Part shown: positions 11,590 through 20,470 of the stretch, one piece after another | Layout of the letters: each line of letters starts with the position of its first letter | Numbering within the stretch: the stretch's first letter is position 1 | NCBI GenBank assembly: GCA_004017275.1 | Contig: SAKE01000017.1 | Location: 1-57,472, forward strand | Reading direction: 5' to 3' | Length of the DNA: 57,472 bases | From: Mesorhizobium sp. | GTDB taxonomy: Bacteria > Pseudomonadota > Alphaproteobacteria > Rhizobiales > Rhizobiaceae | Position numbers and translations under genes: made by a program | The notes under the pieces: model-generated | What the model was told of the DNA's origin: nothing | Database searches by the model: none | The model's input: only the letters and a program-made list of their open reading frames with translations

Positions 11590-13044
11590 ATGGGCAAGGT
11601 AACAGGCTTTCTCGAAATCGACCGGCAGGTGCACAAGTACCAGCCGGCCTCCGACCGCATCCGGCATTTCCGCGAATTCACGCTGCCGATGTCCGACAAG
11701 GAGGTCGAGAAACAGGCCGCGCGCTGCATGGATTGCGGCATTCCGTTCTGCCACGGGCCGACAGGCTGCCCGATCCACAACCAAATTCCGGACTGGAACG
11801 ACCTCGTCTACAATGGCGACTGGGACAATGCGATCCGCAACCTGCATTCGACCAACAATTTCCCGGAATTCACCGGCCGCATCTGCCCCGCACCTTGCGA
11901 GGAAGCCTGCACGCTGAACCTCGAGGATATTCCCGTCGCCATCAAGACGGTCGAGCAGGCGATCGCCGACAAGGCCTACGAGACCGGCCATATCAGGCCT
12001 TATCCGCCGGAGAAGAAGACCGGCAAGCGGGTCGCCGTCATCGGTTCCGGTCCGGCCGGCATGGCGGCTGCCCAGCAGCTCGGCCGCGCGGGTCACGATG
12101 TCCATGTCTATGAGCGGGAAAGCCGGCCGGGCGGGCTGATGCGCTACGGCATTCCCGACTTCAAGATCGAGAAGCACTATATCGACCGGCGCATCGAGCA
12201 GATGCAGGGCGAGGGCGTGACCTTCCATTGCGGCGTCAATGTCGGCGTCGACAAGCCGGTTGCCGAGCTGCTCGCCGAACATGACGCTGTGCTCTATTGC
12301 GGCGGGTCGGAAACGCCGCGCGCGGCTGGCATTCCCGGCGACGATCTCGGCGGCGTGCATGACGCGATGCCCTATCTGGTGCAGCAGAACAGGCGTGTCG
12401 GCGGCGAACCGATCCAGTCGGTGGCGTGGCCGTCGCATCCGATCATCGCCGGCGGCCAGCATGTCGTCGTCGTCGGCGGCGGCGACACAGCGTCCGACTG
12501 TGTCGGCACGGCCTTCCGCCAGGGCGCGGTGCGTGTCACCCAGCTCGACATCCGCCCGCAGCCGCCGGAGAAGGAAGACAAACTTTCGGTCTGGCCCTAC
12601 TGGGCGACCAAGATGCGCACCTCGTCCTCGCAGGCCGAAGGAGCGGAGCGCGAGTTCCAGGTGGCGACGCTCGAGTTCATCGGCGAGGAAGGTCAACTGA
12701 CCGGCGTCAAGTGTTGCGAGGTCGACGAGAAGCGCAGGCCGATCGCCGGCAGCGAATTCGTCATTCGCGCCGACCTTGCCTTCATCGCCATCGGCTTTGC
12801 CGGGCCGGCGAAGGCTGGTGTGGCGACGGAGCTGGACGGCGAAATGAAGATCGTCACCGACAGCCGCCGCTCCAGGAATGTCGAGGCCAATGACCTTGAT
12901 TACCGGACCAGTGTCGACAGGCTCTATGCTGCCGGCGACGTGCGCCGTGGCCAATCGCTGGTCGTCTGGGCGATCCGCGAGGGCCGCCAGGCCGCGCGTT
13001 CGATTGACGAGGCGCTGATGGGGTCGAGCGTTCTGCCGCGCTGA
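11590..13044 (+). CDS. gltD: glutamate synthase (NADPH) small subunit
   Basis: The 484-residue beta subunit passes electrons from NADPH through FAD and two 4Fe-4S clusters to GltB. Cysteine motifs CMDCGIPFCHGPTGCPIHN and CPAPCEEAC are near the N-terminus, the FAD fold GSGPAGMAAAQQL starts near residue 150, the NADPH site is GGGDTASDCVGTA, and the end contains AAGDVRRGQSLVVWAIREGR. The start at 11590 was chosen because the family begins MGKVTGFLE; AGGAAC precedes it. It ends 6 nt from the convergent DUF459 gene, with no terminator visible. Confidence 0.97.
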   Translation: MGKVTGFLEIDRQVHKYQPASDRIRHFREFTLPMSDKEVEKQAARCMDCGIPFCHGPTGCPIHNQIPDWNDLVYNGDWDNAIRNLHSTNNFPEFTGRICPAPCEEACTLNLEDIPVAIKTVEQAIADKAYETGHIRPYPPEKKTGKRVAVIGSGPAGMAAAQQLGRAGHDVHVYERESRPGGLMRYGIPDFKIEKHYIDRRIEQMQGEGVTFHCGVNVGVDKPVAELLAEHDAVLYCGGSETPRAAGIPGDDLGGVHDAMPYLVQQNRRVGGEPIQSVAWPSHPIIAGGQHVVVVGGGDTASDCVGTAFRQGAVRVTQLDIRPQPPEKEDKLSVWPYWATKMRTSSSQAEGAEREFQVATLEFIGEEGQLTGVKCCEVDEKRRPIAGSEFVIRADLAFIAIGFAGPAKAGVATELDGEMKIVTDSRRSRNVEANDLDYRTSVDRLYAAGDVRRGQSLVVWAIREGRQAARSIDEALMGSSVLPR

Positions 13045-13050
13045 GCGTCT

Positions 13051-14265
13051 TTAGCGATTGATGGCGGTCGTGGTGTCGGTCGCGGCTGCAGCCTTGGGCG
13101 GCCAGGAGAAATCGTCGGCACGGCCGGGTGAAGCCTCCGCAGCCTTGCCCTCGACCACAAGCTTTTCACCGGGCAGGTCCGGATTTGCCTTCGCTGGCGG
13201 GGCCGCGCCAAGCAGTTCGGAGCCGCCGTCGAGGGCCGGATCGCTGAGCAGCATCGGCGCGGTGCGATCGATGACGATGGGTGCCGCGGCCGGTGCCGGT
13301 GTCTCGACGGGAGCGCCGGCCGGTGCGGACGGCGTGACCACGCTTCCCGGCGCGGTCAGGCCGAGGATCTTCAGCAATGGTTTCTCGGTATAGAAGGCGA
13401 GCTTGCGCTTGCCCGCCTTCGAGACGTTGATGCCGTCATCGGCGCGCAGCCGCACCGGCTGACCGTTGATGTCGGGGCCGTTGGTGACGAAGGCGCCGTT
13501 CTCGTCGACGAAGCCGTCCCAGACGTCGACGAATTCACCGCCGTTGCTTTCGGCAGCCTGGTGATAGATGTCGTTGAAGGCAAGCATGTCGGAAGTCATC
13601 TTCTGCACCCGGAACGCCGGCATGCCGACCCACAGGAAGGGTACCTTTGCCTCCGCGACAGCTTTGCCAAGCGCCTCGGTGCGACGCTCATATTCCTTGG
13701 TCCAGTTTTCGGAACGGGGCTGTTCGCGGACGTCGCCCACTTTCATCTGTTGGCGGTCGTTTGACCCCAGCATGACGACCACGGCGGCGGGTTTTTCAGT
13801 CTCGATCAGCGTCGTGATCTGTTGGGGCCAGTTGTAGAAGTCGTCGCGCACGAAGCCGGAAGAGCCATTGCTGCGAACGACGATCCTGACGCCGGCATTC
13901 TCGGCAAAGGCGGTGTCGAGGCCTTCGGCGAGGCCGGCCGCCATGAAGTCACCGACCACCAGCACGGTGCGGGCATCCGGCGTCTTCTCGACCACCGGGA
14001 TTTCCGGTTCCGCGGGCGGGCGCGGCGCACGGTTTTTTTTCGCCTTGGATCTGGGCCTTGCCTTTTGGATGTCCAGGGGCGGTTCGATCCGCTCGCTGCG
14101 GCGCGGAAACAAAAGGTCGCGCAACGACCAGCCGCGGTTTTGCTGCTCCTGTGCCATGGCCGGCGCATGAAAGGCGCCAGCCACGCCGACGGTGAGCACG
14201 ATCACGGCCAGAATGAGCACCGGCATGCGTCGAACAAGCCTTGCGATGCGCGCAGCCGAAGCCAA
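13051..14265 (-). CDS. DUF459 SGNH-like exported protein, degenerate active site
   Basis: The 404-residue protein has an N-terminal signal or anchor (LVRRMPVLILAVIVLTVGVAGAF), a basic linker, an SGNH-fold DUF459 domain at about residues 98-305, and a Pro/Ala-rich C-terminal tail. Block I reads VVGDFMAAGLAEGL, with Phe where active SGNH hydrolases have Ser. Block III is present (MLGSNDRQQM). The final block DDGINVSKAGKRKLA has Asn where the catalytic His is expected. The protein is therefore probably periplasmic and not a classical esterase. It lies downstream of the MltB-like transglycosylase gene on the same strand (128-nt gap), suggesting an envelope role. Confidence 0.8.
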   Translation of the reverse strand: MASAARIARLVRRMPVLILAVIVLTVGVAGAFHAPAMAQEQQNRGWSLRDLLFPRRSERIEPPLDIQKARPRSKAKKNRAPRPPAEPEIPVVEKTPDARTVLVVGDFMAAGLAEGLDTAFAENAGVRIVVRSNGSSGFVRDDFYNWPQQITTLIETEKPAAVVVMLGSNDRQQMKVGDVREQPRSENWTKEYERRTEALGKAVAEAKVPFLWVGMPAFRVQKMTSDMLAFNDIYHQAAESNGGEFVDVWDGFVDENGAFVTNGPDINGQPVRLRADDGINVSKAGKRKLAFYTEKPLLKILGLTAPGSVVTPSAPAGAPVETPAPAAAPIVIDRTAPMLLSDPALDGGSELLGAAPPAKANPDLPGEKLVVEGKAAEASPGRADDFSWPPKAAAATDTTTAINR

Positions 14266-14393
14266 TCGTTTCCTCCATCCCTTGGCGCAGTCCTGCTGAA
14301 AAATCGCGTCGATTGTTCGGCAAAGCCCGCGTCAACCAGATTGCTACAGCGTCCTTTGCGCGCCCGGAAGGCCGCACGGCACCGCAGGTGGCT

Positions 14394-15614
14394 CTATTTC
14401 TGCCGGAGCCACTTCAGCACTTCCATGCTCGGATAGCCGTCCTGGGTCAAGCCGGCCTTGGCCTGGAAGGTCATGATGGCGGTCTTCGAGCCGTCACCGA
14501 TCTTGCCATCGAACTTGCCGTCGTAGAGGCCATGTTGGGAAAGGCGCTTCTGCAGCTCCTGCCTTTCCTCAAAGGTGAGCTTGGTGAAAGGCCGCTTCCA
14601 GTCCTGCACGAGACCGCTGGAGCCGGCGATTTCGTCGGCAAGAAGACCGACGGCCAGCGCATATTTGTCGGCGTTGTTGTAGGCTTTGATGACCGAGAAA
14701 TTCTTGATCATCAGGAAGGCCGGCCCGCTGCGGCCATCCGGCACCTTCAGCGTCGCCTTGTCGGAGCCGTTCTTGAACGGCTTGCCGTTGGCCCTGACGA
14801 CGCCGAGCGCCTGCCATTGCGACAGCGTCTTGGAACCGCCAGGAAGTTTGCCGGCCGGCAAGGCGACCTCATAGCCCCAGGTCTTGCCGGCCTGCCAGCC
14901 ATTCTTCTTCAACAGGTTGGCGGAGGTCGCCAGCGCATCGGGTATCGAATTCCAGATGTCGCGCCTGCCGTTGCCGTCCATGTCGACGGCATAGTGCAGA
15001 TAACTGGTCGGGATGAACTGGGTGTGGCCCATGGCGCCGGCCCAGGATCCGCTCAGATGGCTTTCGTCGATGTCGCCGGTCTGCAGGATCTTCAGCGCGG
15101 CGATCAGCTGGGTGCGGGCGAATTTCGCCCGCTTCGGATCGGCATAGGCCAAGGTCGCCAGCGACCGCACGACATTGCGCATGATGTCGTCGCGTTTGAG
15201 GATCTCGCCATAATTCGATTCCATCGACCAGATGGCCAGCAGAATGTAGCGGTCGACGCCGAACCTGGCCTCGATCCGGTCCAGCCATGGCTTCCATTTC
15301 CTGGCCATCTGCTGGCCGACGGCGACCGACTGGTCATGGACGCGGTTGTCGAAATAGTCCCAGGCCGGGGCCGTGAATTCAGGCTGCGTGCGCGCCTTTT
15401 CCAGCACCACCGGGTCGATATCCCTGATATTCCTGAAGGCCTGGTCGTAGAGGGCACCGGAAACGCCGCTCTGCACGGCGGTGGCGCGGAAGCCGGCGAC
15501 CCACTGCCGGAAACCGGCATCGGCGAATGCGGGGCCAGGCATCAGCAGAGCGAACGAGAGGCTGGCTGCCGCCATGACGCTGGTAAAAATTTTTGCGGCA
15601 TTGCGAACGGACAT
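14394..15614 (-). CDS. MltB-like lytic murein transglycosylase
   Basis: The protein (406 residues from ATG 15614) has a signal peptide, an SLT_2/MltB-type catalytic domain and a C-terminal peptidoglycan-binding domain (PG_binding_1, about the last 60 residues, with SQHGLYDGKFDGKIGDGSKT). The catalytic Glu is in LLAIWSMESNYGE, followed by GSWAGAMGHTQFIPTSYL and DMDGNGRRDIWNS. Such enzymes cleave the MurNAc-GlcNAc bond to form 1,6-anhydromuramyl ends. No lipobox is seen, so it is probably soluble in the periplasm. It is divergent from galU. Confidence 0.92.
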   Translation of the reverse strand: MSVRNAAKIFTSVMAAASLSFALLMPGPAFADAGFRQWVAGFRATAVQSGVSGALYDQAFRNIRDIDPVVLEKARTQPEFTAPAWDYFDNRVHDQSVAVGQQMARKWKPWLDRIEARFGVDRYILLAIWSMESNYGEILKRDDIMRNVVRSLATLAYADPKRAKFARTQLIAALKILQTGDIDESHLSGSWAGAMGHTQFIPTSYLHYAVDMDGNGRRDIWNSIPDALATSANLLKKNGWQAGKTWGYEVALPAGKLPGGSKTLSQWQALGVVRANGKPFKNGSDKATLKVPDGRSGPAFLMIKNFSVIKAYNNADKYALAVGLLADEIAGSSGLVQDWKRPFTKLTFEERQELQKRLSQHGLYDGKFDGKIGDGSKTAIMTFQAKAGLTQDGYPSMEVLKWLRQK

Positions 15615-15824
15615 CTTTTCCTCCTTCTCAGTCTCAGGAAAGACCATTCATCGCCGAACCAGGTTAGGAATTAGTTTACCATAGGTGCCGCCGGGAACGA
15701 AAAGGAGGCTTGAAGCTTTACCGGTGGACGTTTCCCCTTGTTGCCTCGGTAGTCCTCAATTCCGGCGTGAAAATGTCTTGAAACGGGGATTGCGGAGCTG
15801 GCCATCAAACGGATAATTGAAAGC

Positions 15825-16730
15825 ATGAAGAAAGTTCGCAAGGCAGTCTTTCCGGTCGCCGGTCTTGGTACACGGTTTCTCCCGGCCACCAAGGCTGTCC
15901 CCAAGGAAATGCTGACCGTCGTCGACCGGCCGGTCATCCAATATGTCGTGGATGAAGCGCGCGAGGCAGGCATCGAGCATTTCATCTTCGTCACCGGCCG
16001 CAACAAGGCCGTCATCGAGGACCATTTCGACATCCAGTTCGAGCTCTATGACACGCTGGCCCAGCGCGGCAAGGATGACCAGCTCGCCCGCCTGCAACGG
16101 CTGCAACCGGCGGCCGGACAGACCAGCTTCACCCGCCAGCAGGTGCCGATGGGGCTTGGCCACGCCGTCTGGTGCGCCCGCGAGCTCGTCGGCGACGAAC
16201 CCTTCGCGCTGTTGCTGCCCGATATGATCATGCAGTCGGAGAAAAGCTGCACGAAGGCAATGGTCGAGCTCTACGAGGAGACCGGCAACAACATTATCGC
16301 GGTGCAGGAATGCGATCCCGCCGAAACCCACAAATATGGCATCGTCGGCCGCGGCGAGGACACGCATCACGGTTTCCGCATCACCGAGATGGTGGAAAAG
16401 CCGAAGACCGGCACCGCGCCATCCAATCTCTACATCAACGGCCGCTACATCCTGCAGCCAGAGATATTCAAGATCCTCGAAGGCCAGGAAAGGGGCGCCG
16501 GCAACGAGATCCAGCTCACCGACGCCATGCTGAAGCTGGAAAAGCAGCAGCCCTTCTACGGCTACCACTATCAAGGTCGTACGTTCGACTGCGGATCGCC
16601 GGAAGGTTTTGTCGAGGCCAATGTCGCTTTTGCGCTGTGGCGCAGCGACATGAACGAGAACATGGCTGGCGTCATCCGCACGCTTCTCGATGAGCTGAAG
16701 CCATCGGAGCGCCGCGAGGCAGCTTTCTAG
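15825..16730 (+). CDS. galU: UTP-glucose-1-phosphate uridylyltransferase
   Basis: The 301-residue enzyme makes UDP-glucose from UTP and glucose 1-phosphate in the cytoplasm, feeding LPS, exopolysaccharide and cyclic glucan synthesis. The nucleotide-binding start is FPVAGLGTRFLPATKAVPKE, followed by LTVVDRPVIQYVVDEA, the GLGHAVW motif, LLPDMIMQ, VEKPKTGTAPSNL and DCGSPEGFVEANV. Length is typical. A long inverted repeat follows the stop. Confidence 0.96.
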   Translation: MKKVRKAVFPVAGLGTRFLPATKAVPKEMLTVVDRPVIQYVVDEAREAGIEHFIFVTGRNKAVIEDHFDIQFELYDTLAQRGKDDQLARLQRLQPAAGQTSFTRQQVPMGLGHAVWCARELVGDEPFALLLPDMIMQSEKSCTKAMVELYEETGNNIIAVQECDPAETHKYGIVGRGEDTHHGFRITEMVEKPKTGTAPSNLYINGRYILQPEIFKILEGQERGAGNEIQLTDAMLKLEKQQPFYGYHYQGRTFDCGSPEGFVEANVAFALWRSDMNENMAGVIRTLLDELKPSERREAAF

Positions 16731-16740
16731 GCCCCACACT

Positions 16741-16932
16741 TTCGTCATCCTCGGGCGAAGCGGGAGCGTAGCGACGTCGCGGAGACCCGGGGATCCATTC
16801 CGTTACATGGACCCAGAGTGCAGCGGTCCAGAACGATGTCCCCAGGCCGACCACCGCAGAGGCGCTTATAAGTCGCGGCATGGACCTGGGGTCTGCGCCG
16901 CGTCGCTCCGCTCCTTGCTACCTCCCAGGATA
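16741..16932. repeat. long imperfect inverted repeat between galU and the barrel gene
   Basis: The left half (TCATCCTCGGGCGAAGC, then GCGGAGACCCGGGGATCCAT) is complementary to the right half (GCATGGACCTGGGGTCTGCG, then CTCCCAGGATAACGA) over nearly the whole length, forming a cruciform of about 190 bp. It occupies the gap between two convergent genes and may separate their transcripts. I recognise this type of element as a dispersed rhizobial repeat. Confidence 0.7.
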
Positions 16933-16949
16933 ACGAACCTCAGACGGCT

Positions 16950-18740
16950 TTATCGCTGCACTTTCACGCCGAGGAAGATGCTGTTGGCGGTGTAGTCGCG
17001 GCCCGGCAGATTGCTGGTCAGCTTTTCGGTCCTTACCCTTGTGGTGAGGCCGGCGTAGCGGTTCAGCCACCAGGTCAGGCCGGCCTCGGCGCTCAAGACC
17101 TTGTCATGGCCGTCGATGCCGACATAGTCGCGCCAGTCGAGGCCCAGAGCCGCATTGGCGGTAAGATTGGCGCGAATCTGGCGCTCGCCCGTCAGGCGGC
17201 CGGAATAGAGGATGTCGCCGCTTTCGCCTGCCGTGGTCGTGGGCTCGACGGTGGTCCGGCCGGTCAGGCCGATCGTGGTGCCGCGCTCGGGTGACCATTT
17301 GAGATCGGCGTTGACGGTGGCACCCGAAATCTCGTCCAGGTTTTTGTCGTCGATCGCTTCCCTGAGCCAGCCAGCCGAGAATTCACCCGACAGCTTCTCA
17401 CCCATATCGAGCTCAACGCCGGCGCGGGCGCCGAGCCGCGTCGACGAGCGCTCGAAGCCCTCATTGTCGATGCGCTGATCGTAGGCCCGGCGGCCGACCT
17501 CGATTTCGGTGAAGGGGGTGATGGCCGGAGAAATCTCGTAGCCGGTGCGCAAGGTGGCCGTGTAGAGCGTCGAGTCTTGATCTTTCTGCGACAGCGAGGT
17601 GCCGTTGGAAAGCTTGGCGTCGCCGTAGAAGTCATGCGAGACCGCGCCGGTCAACGTGTACTGCATCTTGCCGGCGTCCTTTTCGACGGCCAGGCTACCG
17701 TCGATGGTCTGCCGTAGCGGCTGCTTGCTGACACCTGCGATGGCATCCGGCGATGACGCCGATTCCGGCACGGCTTCGTAGCCGAGCTTGGCGATGGCGC
17801 GCAGTTCATTGTCGAGGTCAACATTGAGCTGGCCTTCGATGCGGCCTTGCTCGTTGTGAACGGGGTAACCCGACACGGTCTCACGAAACAGACCATAGCC
17901 GTCGATCGTGGCGGAGTTCTCACGCCAGTCGGAGGCGGCGGAAAAACGTAGCGCCGTCTCGGACAGCAGTGCCGATTTGCCTGCATTGCTCGAATCGCCA
18001 TTCGATGTGGCCGTCAGGCCCTGTTCGATCGTCGGCCGGATGACGAACGAGCCCCATTTGACGCCGGTGGCGGCAAACGGATCATCCTCCGGCTTCTTCT
18101 TCTGGCCTTCGATGGCGTCCGTGCGCTCGGCTCCCGGGTCGAGTTTCTGCTTGTCGGCGCTGTCGATGGTAAGGGCGCGGCGGTTGGCCGTCTCCTCATC
18201 GGTGTCTGCACTATCGGCGGCGTCCGTCGTGGAGGCGGTCGTGGAAGCGGTGATGTCGGTGGTGTCGGCGGTCGACTTCTTCTTCTTTTTCGACTTGTCC
18301 GCAGCCTTGTCCTCGGCCTGGTCAGCCGCCTTCTGCCCGGCGGTCGATGAGCGGCGGCGAGGCTTGGGCGGCGCCGCGATGTCGGCGGACGTGTCGTCAG
18401 TGGCTGCCGGCGGGTCGAAGAGGCTGCCGGTCTCGGCTGCGTCGCCGGTGTCCGTATCATCCGGCACGGCACCGGCGCTGGCCGGCAGATAGGTGCGGGT
18501 CGGCGCGTTGTCCTGCGCGGCGTTGGTCGGCTGCTGACCTTGTGCTGCCAGCGCCAGTTGTCTCGCTTTGCGCTGCTGGTCGGACAGGATCGCCGATTCG
18601 GAGACCTCGCCGCGCAGTTCCGTTTCCTGGGCATGGAGCGTCGTTGGGCGCAGCAGGGCAAACATGCTGGTCGCCAGCAGCAAGGCGCAGACCGCCTTGC
18701 CCTTTCGTCCTGTCGAATTTTCTGGCTGGACCCCGGACAT
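16950..18740 (-). CDS. outer membrane beta-barrel protein with disordered N-terminal region
   Basis: The protein (596 residues from ATG 18740; a GTG at 18749 is also in frame) starts with a signal peptide ending near LHAQ. A low-complexity Ala/Asp/Thr/Lys-rich stretch covers about residues 25-210 and includes a KSKKKKK block. A C-terminal half with alternating hydrophobic residues and aromatic strand ends (GTTIGLTGRTTVE, LTWWLNRYAGLTTRV) ends in VKVQR. This fits the outer membrane beta-barrel family PF10082 (BBP2_2). No specific substrate is known. The disordered region could span the periplasm. It is divergent from the kdsD-type gene. Confidence 0.72.
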   Translation of the reverse strand: MSGVQPENSTGRKGKAVCALLLATSMFALLRPTTLHAQETELRGEVSESAILSDQQRKARQLALAAQGQQPTNAAQDNAPTRTYLPASAGAVPDDTDTGDAAETGSLFDPPAATDDTSADIAAPPKPRRRSSTAGQKAADQAEDKAADKSKKKKKSTADTTDITASTTASTTDAADSADTDEETANRRALTIDSADKQKLDPGAERTDAIEGQKKKPEDDPFAATGVKWGSFVIRPTIEQGLTATSNGDSSNAGKSALLSETALRFSAASDWRENSATIDGYGLFRETVSGYPVHNEQGRIEGQLNVDLDNELRAIAKLGYEAVPESASSPDAIAGVSKQPLRQTIDGSLAVEKDAGKMQYTLTGAVSHDFYGDAKLSNGTSLSQKDQDSTLYTATLRTGYEISPAITPFTEIEVGRRAYDQRIDNEGFERSSTRLGARAGVELDMGEKLSGEFSAGWLREAIDDKNLDEISGATVNADLKWSPERGTTIGLTGRTTVEPTTTAGESGDILYSGRLTGERQIRANLTANAALGLDWRDYVGIDGHDKVLSAEAGLTWWLNRYAGLTTRVRTEKLTSNLPGRDYTANSIFLGVKVQR

Positions 18741-18796
18741 CGCCACCACTGCTTGCGCGGCGCATGCGCGCCATACTTACCGAACCGTAAATGCGG

Positions 18797-18804
18797 ATGG
18801 TTAA
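18797..18804 (-). promoter_or_regulatory. CtrA-type octamer between barrel gene and kdsD
   Basis: ATGGTTAA on the plus strand is TTAACCAT on the minus strand, about 57 nt upstream of the barrel-protein start. It is one of three exact copies in the window, all between genes. Binding by CtrA is an inference. Confidence 0.3.
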
Positions 18805-18988
18805 CGGAGGGTTGAGGCGGCGGCCATCAGCTGCCTGAAGCGGTGATTTCCAAGGGATTCATATGGCGCGCGTCAAGCTTCTTGTCTTCACGCCTGTCGG
18901 TGTCTCAAACCACCGCACACGTCCGGGCGGCAGGCCTGGGGCCATTTCCAATGGACAGCGCGCCGGCAAAGCGCTAATCGCATCAGCC

Positions 18989-19990
18989 ATGCATGCGGGA
19001 TCCCTGGATAAGAAGCCTTTGGACAGGCAGGCCTCGATCGCTTCGGCGCTGAGGACGGTGGCAACCGAACAGGCGGGGGTTGCAGCCCTTGCCGAGGCCC
19101 TCGAGAACGGACTGGCTGGGCCTTTCGCCCAGGCCGTCGACACGATCTCCAAGATTGAAGGTCGGCTCATCGTCACCGGTGTCGGCAAAAGCGGCCATAT
19201 CGGATCGAAGATCGCGGCGACGCTTGCCTCGACCGGAACGCCGGCTTTCTTTGTCCATCCCGCCGAAGCCAATCACGGCGACCTCGGCATGATCGCCAGG
19301 GACGACGCCATCATCGCCATGTCATGGTCGGGCGAGAGCAAGGAGCTGATGGGCATCGTCGCCTATTCCAAGCGTTTTTCCATCCCGCTGATCGCGATAA
19401 CCGCCGGAGAGACATCGGCGCTGGCGCGCGCCGCGGACGTCGTTCTGCTTTTGCCGCGCGCGCCGGAGGCCTGCCCGCACGGCCTGGCGCCGACGACATC
19501 GACGCTGCTTCAACTCGTCATGGGCGACGCACTGGCGATTGCGCTGCTCGAAGCCCGCGGTTTCACGCCGGACCATTTCCGCACGTTTCACCCGGGCGGC
19601 CAGCTCGGCGCCAATTTGACCATGGTCTCCGAGATCATGCGGATCGGCGATCAGATCCCGCTAGCCGTGCTCGGTACCAAGATGCCGGAAGCGGTCATGA
19701 CGCTGTCGCAAAAGAAAGCCGGCTGCGTCCTCATCGTCGATCCGGACGGGAAACTGGCCGGGATCATCACTGACGGCGATGTGGCGCGCAACCTGCACCG
19801 CAACTTGGCCAACGTGATCGTTGATGAGGTCATGACCCGCACGCCCAAGACGATCGATCCGCAGATGCTTGCAGGCACGGCGATCGCGCTTCTCAATGAA
19901 TACAATATCGGCGCGCTGGTGGTGACCAAAAACAACATGCCGCTAGGCGTGGTTCACTTCCACGACCTGCTGCGCATCGGCGCCGCCTGA
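18989..19990 (+). CDS. kdsD: D-arabinose-5-phosphate isomerase, KpsF/GutQ family
   Basis: The protein (333 residues from ATG 18989) interconverts ribulose 5-phosphate and arabinose 5-phosphate, the first step to Kdo for LPS. A SIS domain (VTGVGKSGHIGSKIAATLAS, SWSGESKEL) is followed by two CBS domains (from about residue 208, VSEIMRIG, and IITDGDVARNL, VDEVMTR). The family length favours the 18989 start. However, an in-frame ATG at 18863 has a good AAGGGA Shine-Dalgarno and would add 42 residues without family similarity, so the start is open. It is convergent with the nfeD-type gene at 4 nt. Confidence 0.88.
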   Translation: MHAGSLDKKPLDRQASIASALRTVATEQAGVAALAEALENGLAGPFAQAVDTISKIEGRLIVTGVGKSGHIGSKIAATLASTGTPAFFVHPAEANHGDLGMIARDDAIIAMSWSGESKELMGIVAYSKRFSIPLIAITAGETSALARAADVVLLLPRAPEACPHGLAPTTSTLLQLVMGDALAIALLEARGFTPDHFRTFHPGGQLGANLTMVSEIMRIGDQIPLAVLGTKMPEAVMTLSQKKAGCVLIVDPDGKLAGIITDGDVARNLHRNLANVIVDEVMTRTPKTIDPQMLAGTAIALLNEYNIGALVVTKNNMPLGVVHFHDLLRIGAA

Positions 19991-19994
19991 ACGC

Positions 19995-20459
19995 TCAGAC
20001 CGCCTCCACCGTCAGCTCCAGATCCGTGTCGGCCGCGCCCGTCACGCGTACTTGCGTGCCGGCCGGCAGGTCCGGGCCGGAAACGCGCCACAGCGTGTCG
20101 CCCAGCTTGATGCGGCCGCGTCCATCGCGGATCGGTTCGGCGAGTGTCGCCATCTTGCCGACCATTTGCGCGCCGCGCCGGTTGAGCAGCGGCTGGTCGG
20201 TCGGGTCGTTGCGGCTGCCAACCAGTTTCTTGCCCACATAAGCCGACACCAGCGACAGCGCCAGGAAGGCGAGGACCTGGACCTGCCAGGTCCAGAAACC
20301 GGCATCCCAGATCAGCAGCGACACCGCGCCGATGATGAGCGCAGCGATGCCGATCCACAGCATGAAGATACCCGGCGCGATGATTTCCATCACCAGCAGG
20401 ACAAAGCCGAGAACCATCCAGTTCCACGGGCCGAGTTCGGAAACGATACGGTCGATCAT
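19995..20459 (-). CDS. NfeD family membrane protein
   Basis: The 154-residue protein has two to three N-terminal membrane segments (about residues 12-75) and a C-terminal OB-fold NfeD domain (GRGRIKLGDTLWRVSGPDLPAG). NfeD proteins are partners of SPFH/stomatin proteins, as here, where the SPFH gene ends 11 nt upstream. They are thought to organise membrane microdomains or regulate membrane proteolysis. The start at 20459 is preceded by GAGGTC; an ATG at 20474 overlaps the SPFH stop and is less likely. Confidence 0.87.
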   Translation of the reverse strand: MIDRIVSELGPWNWMVLGFVLLVMEIIAPGIFMLWIGIAALIIGAVSLLIWDAGFWTWQVQVLAFLALSLVSAYVGKKLVGSRNDPTDQPLLNRRGAQMVGKMATLAEPIRDGRGRIKLGDTLWRVSGPDLPAGTQVRVTGAADTDLELTVEAV

Positions 20460-20470
20460 TGGTTTCGACC

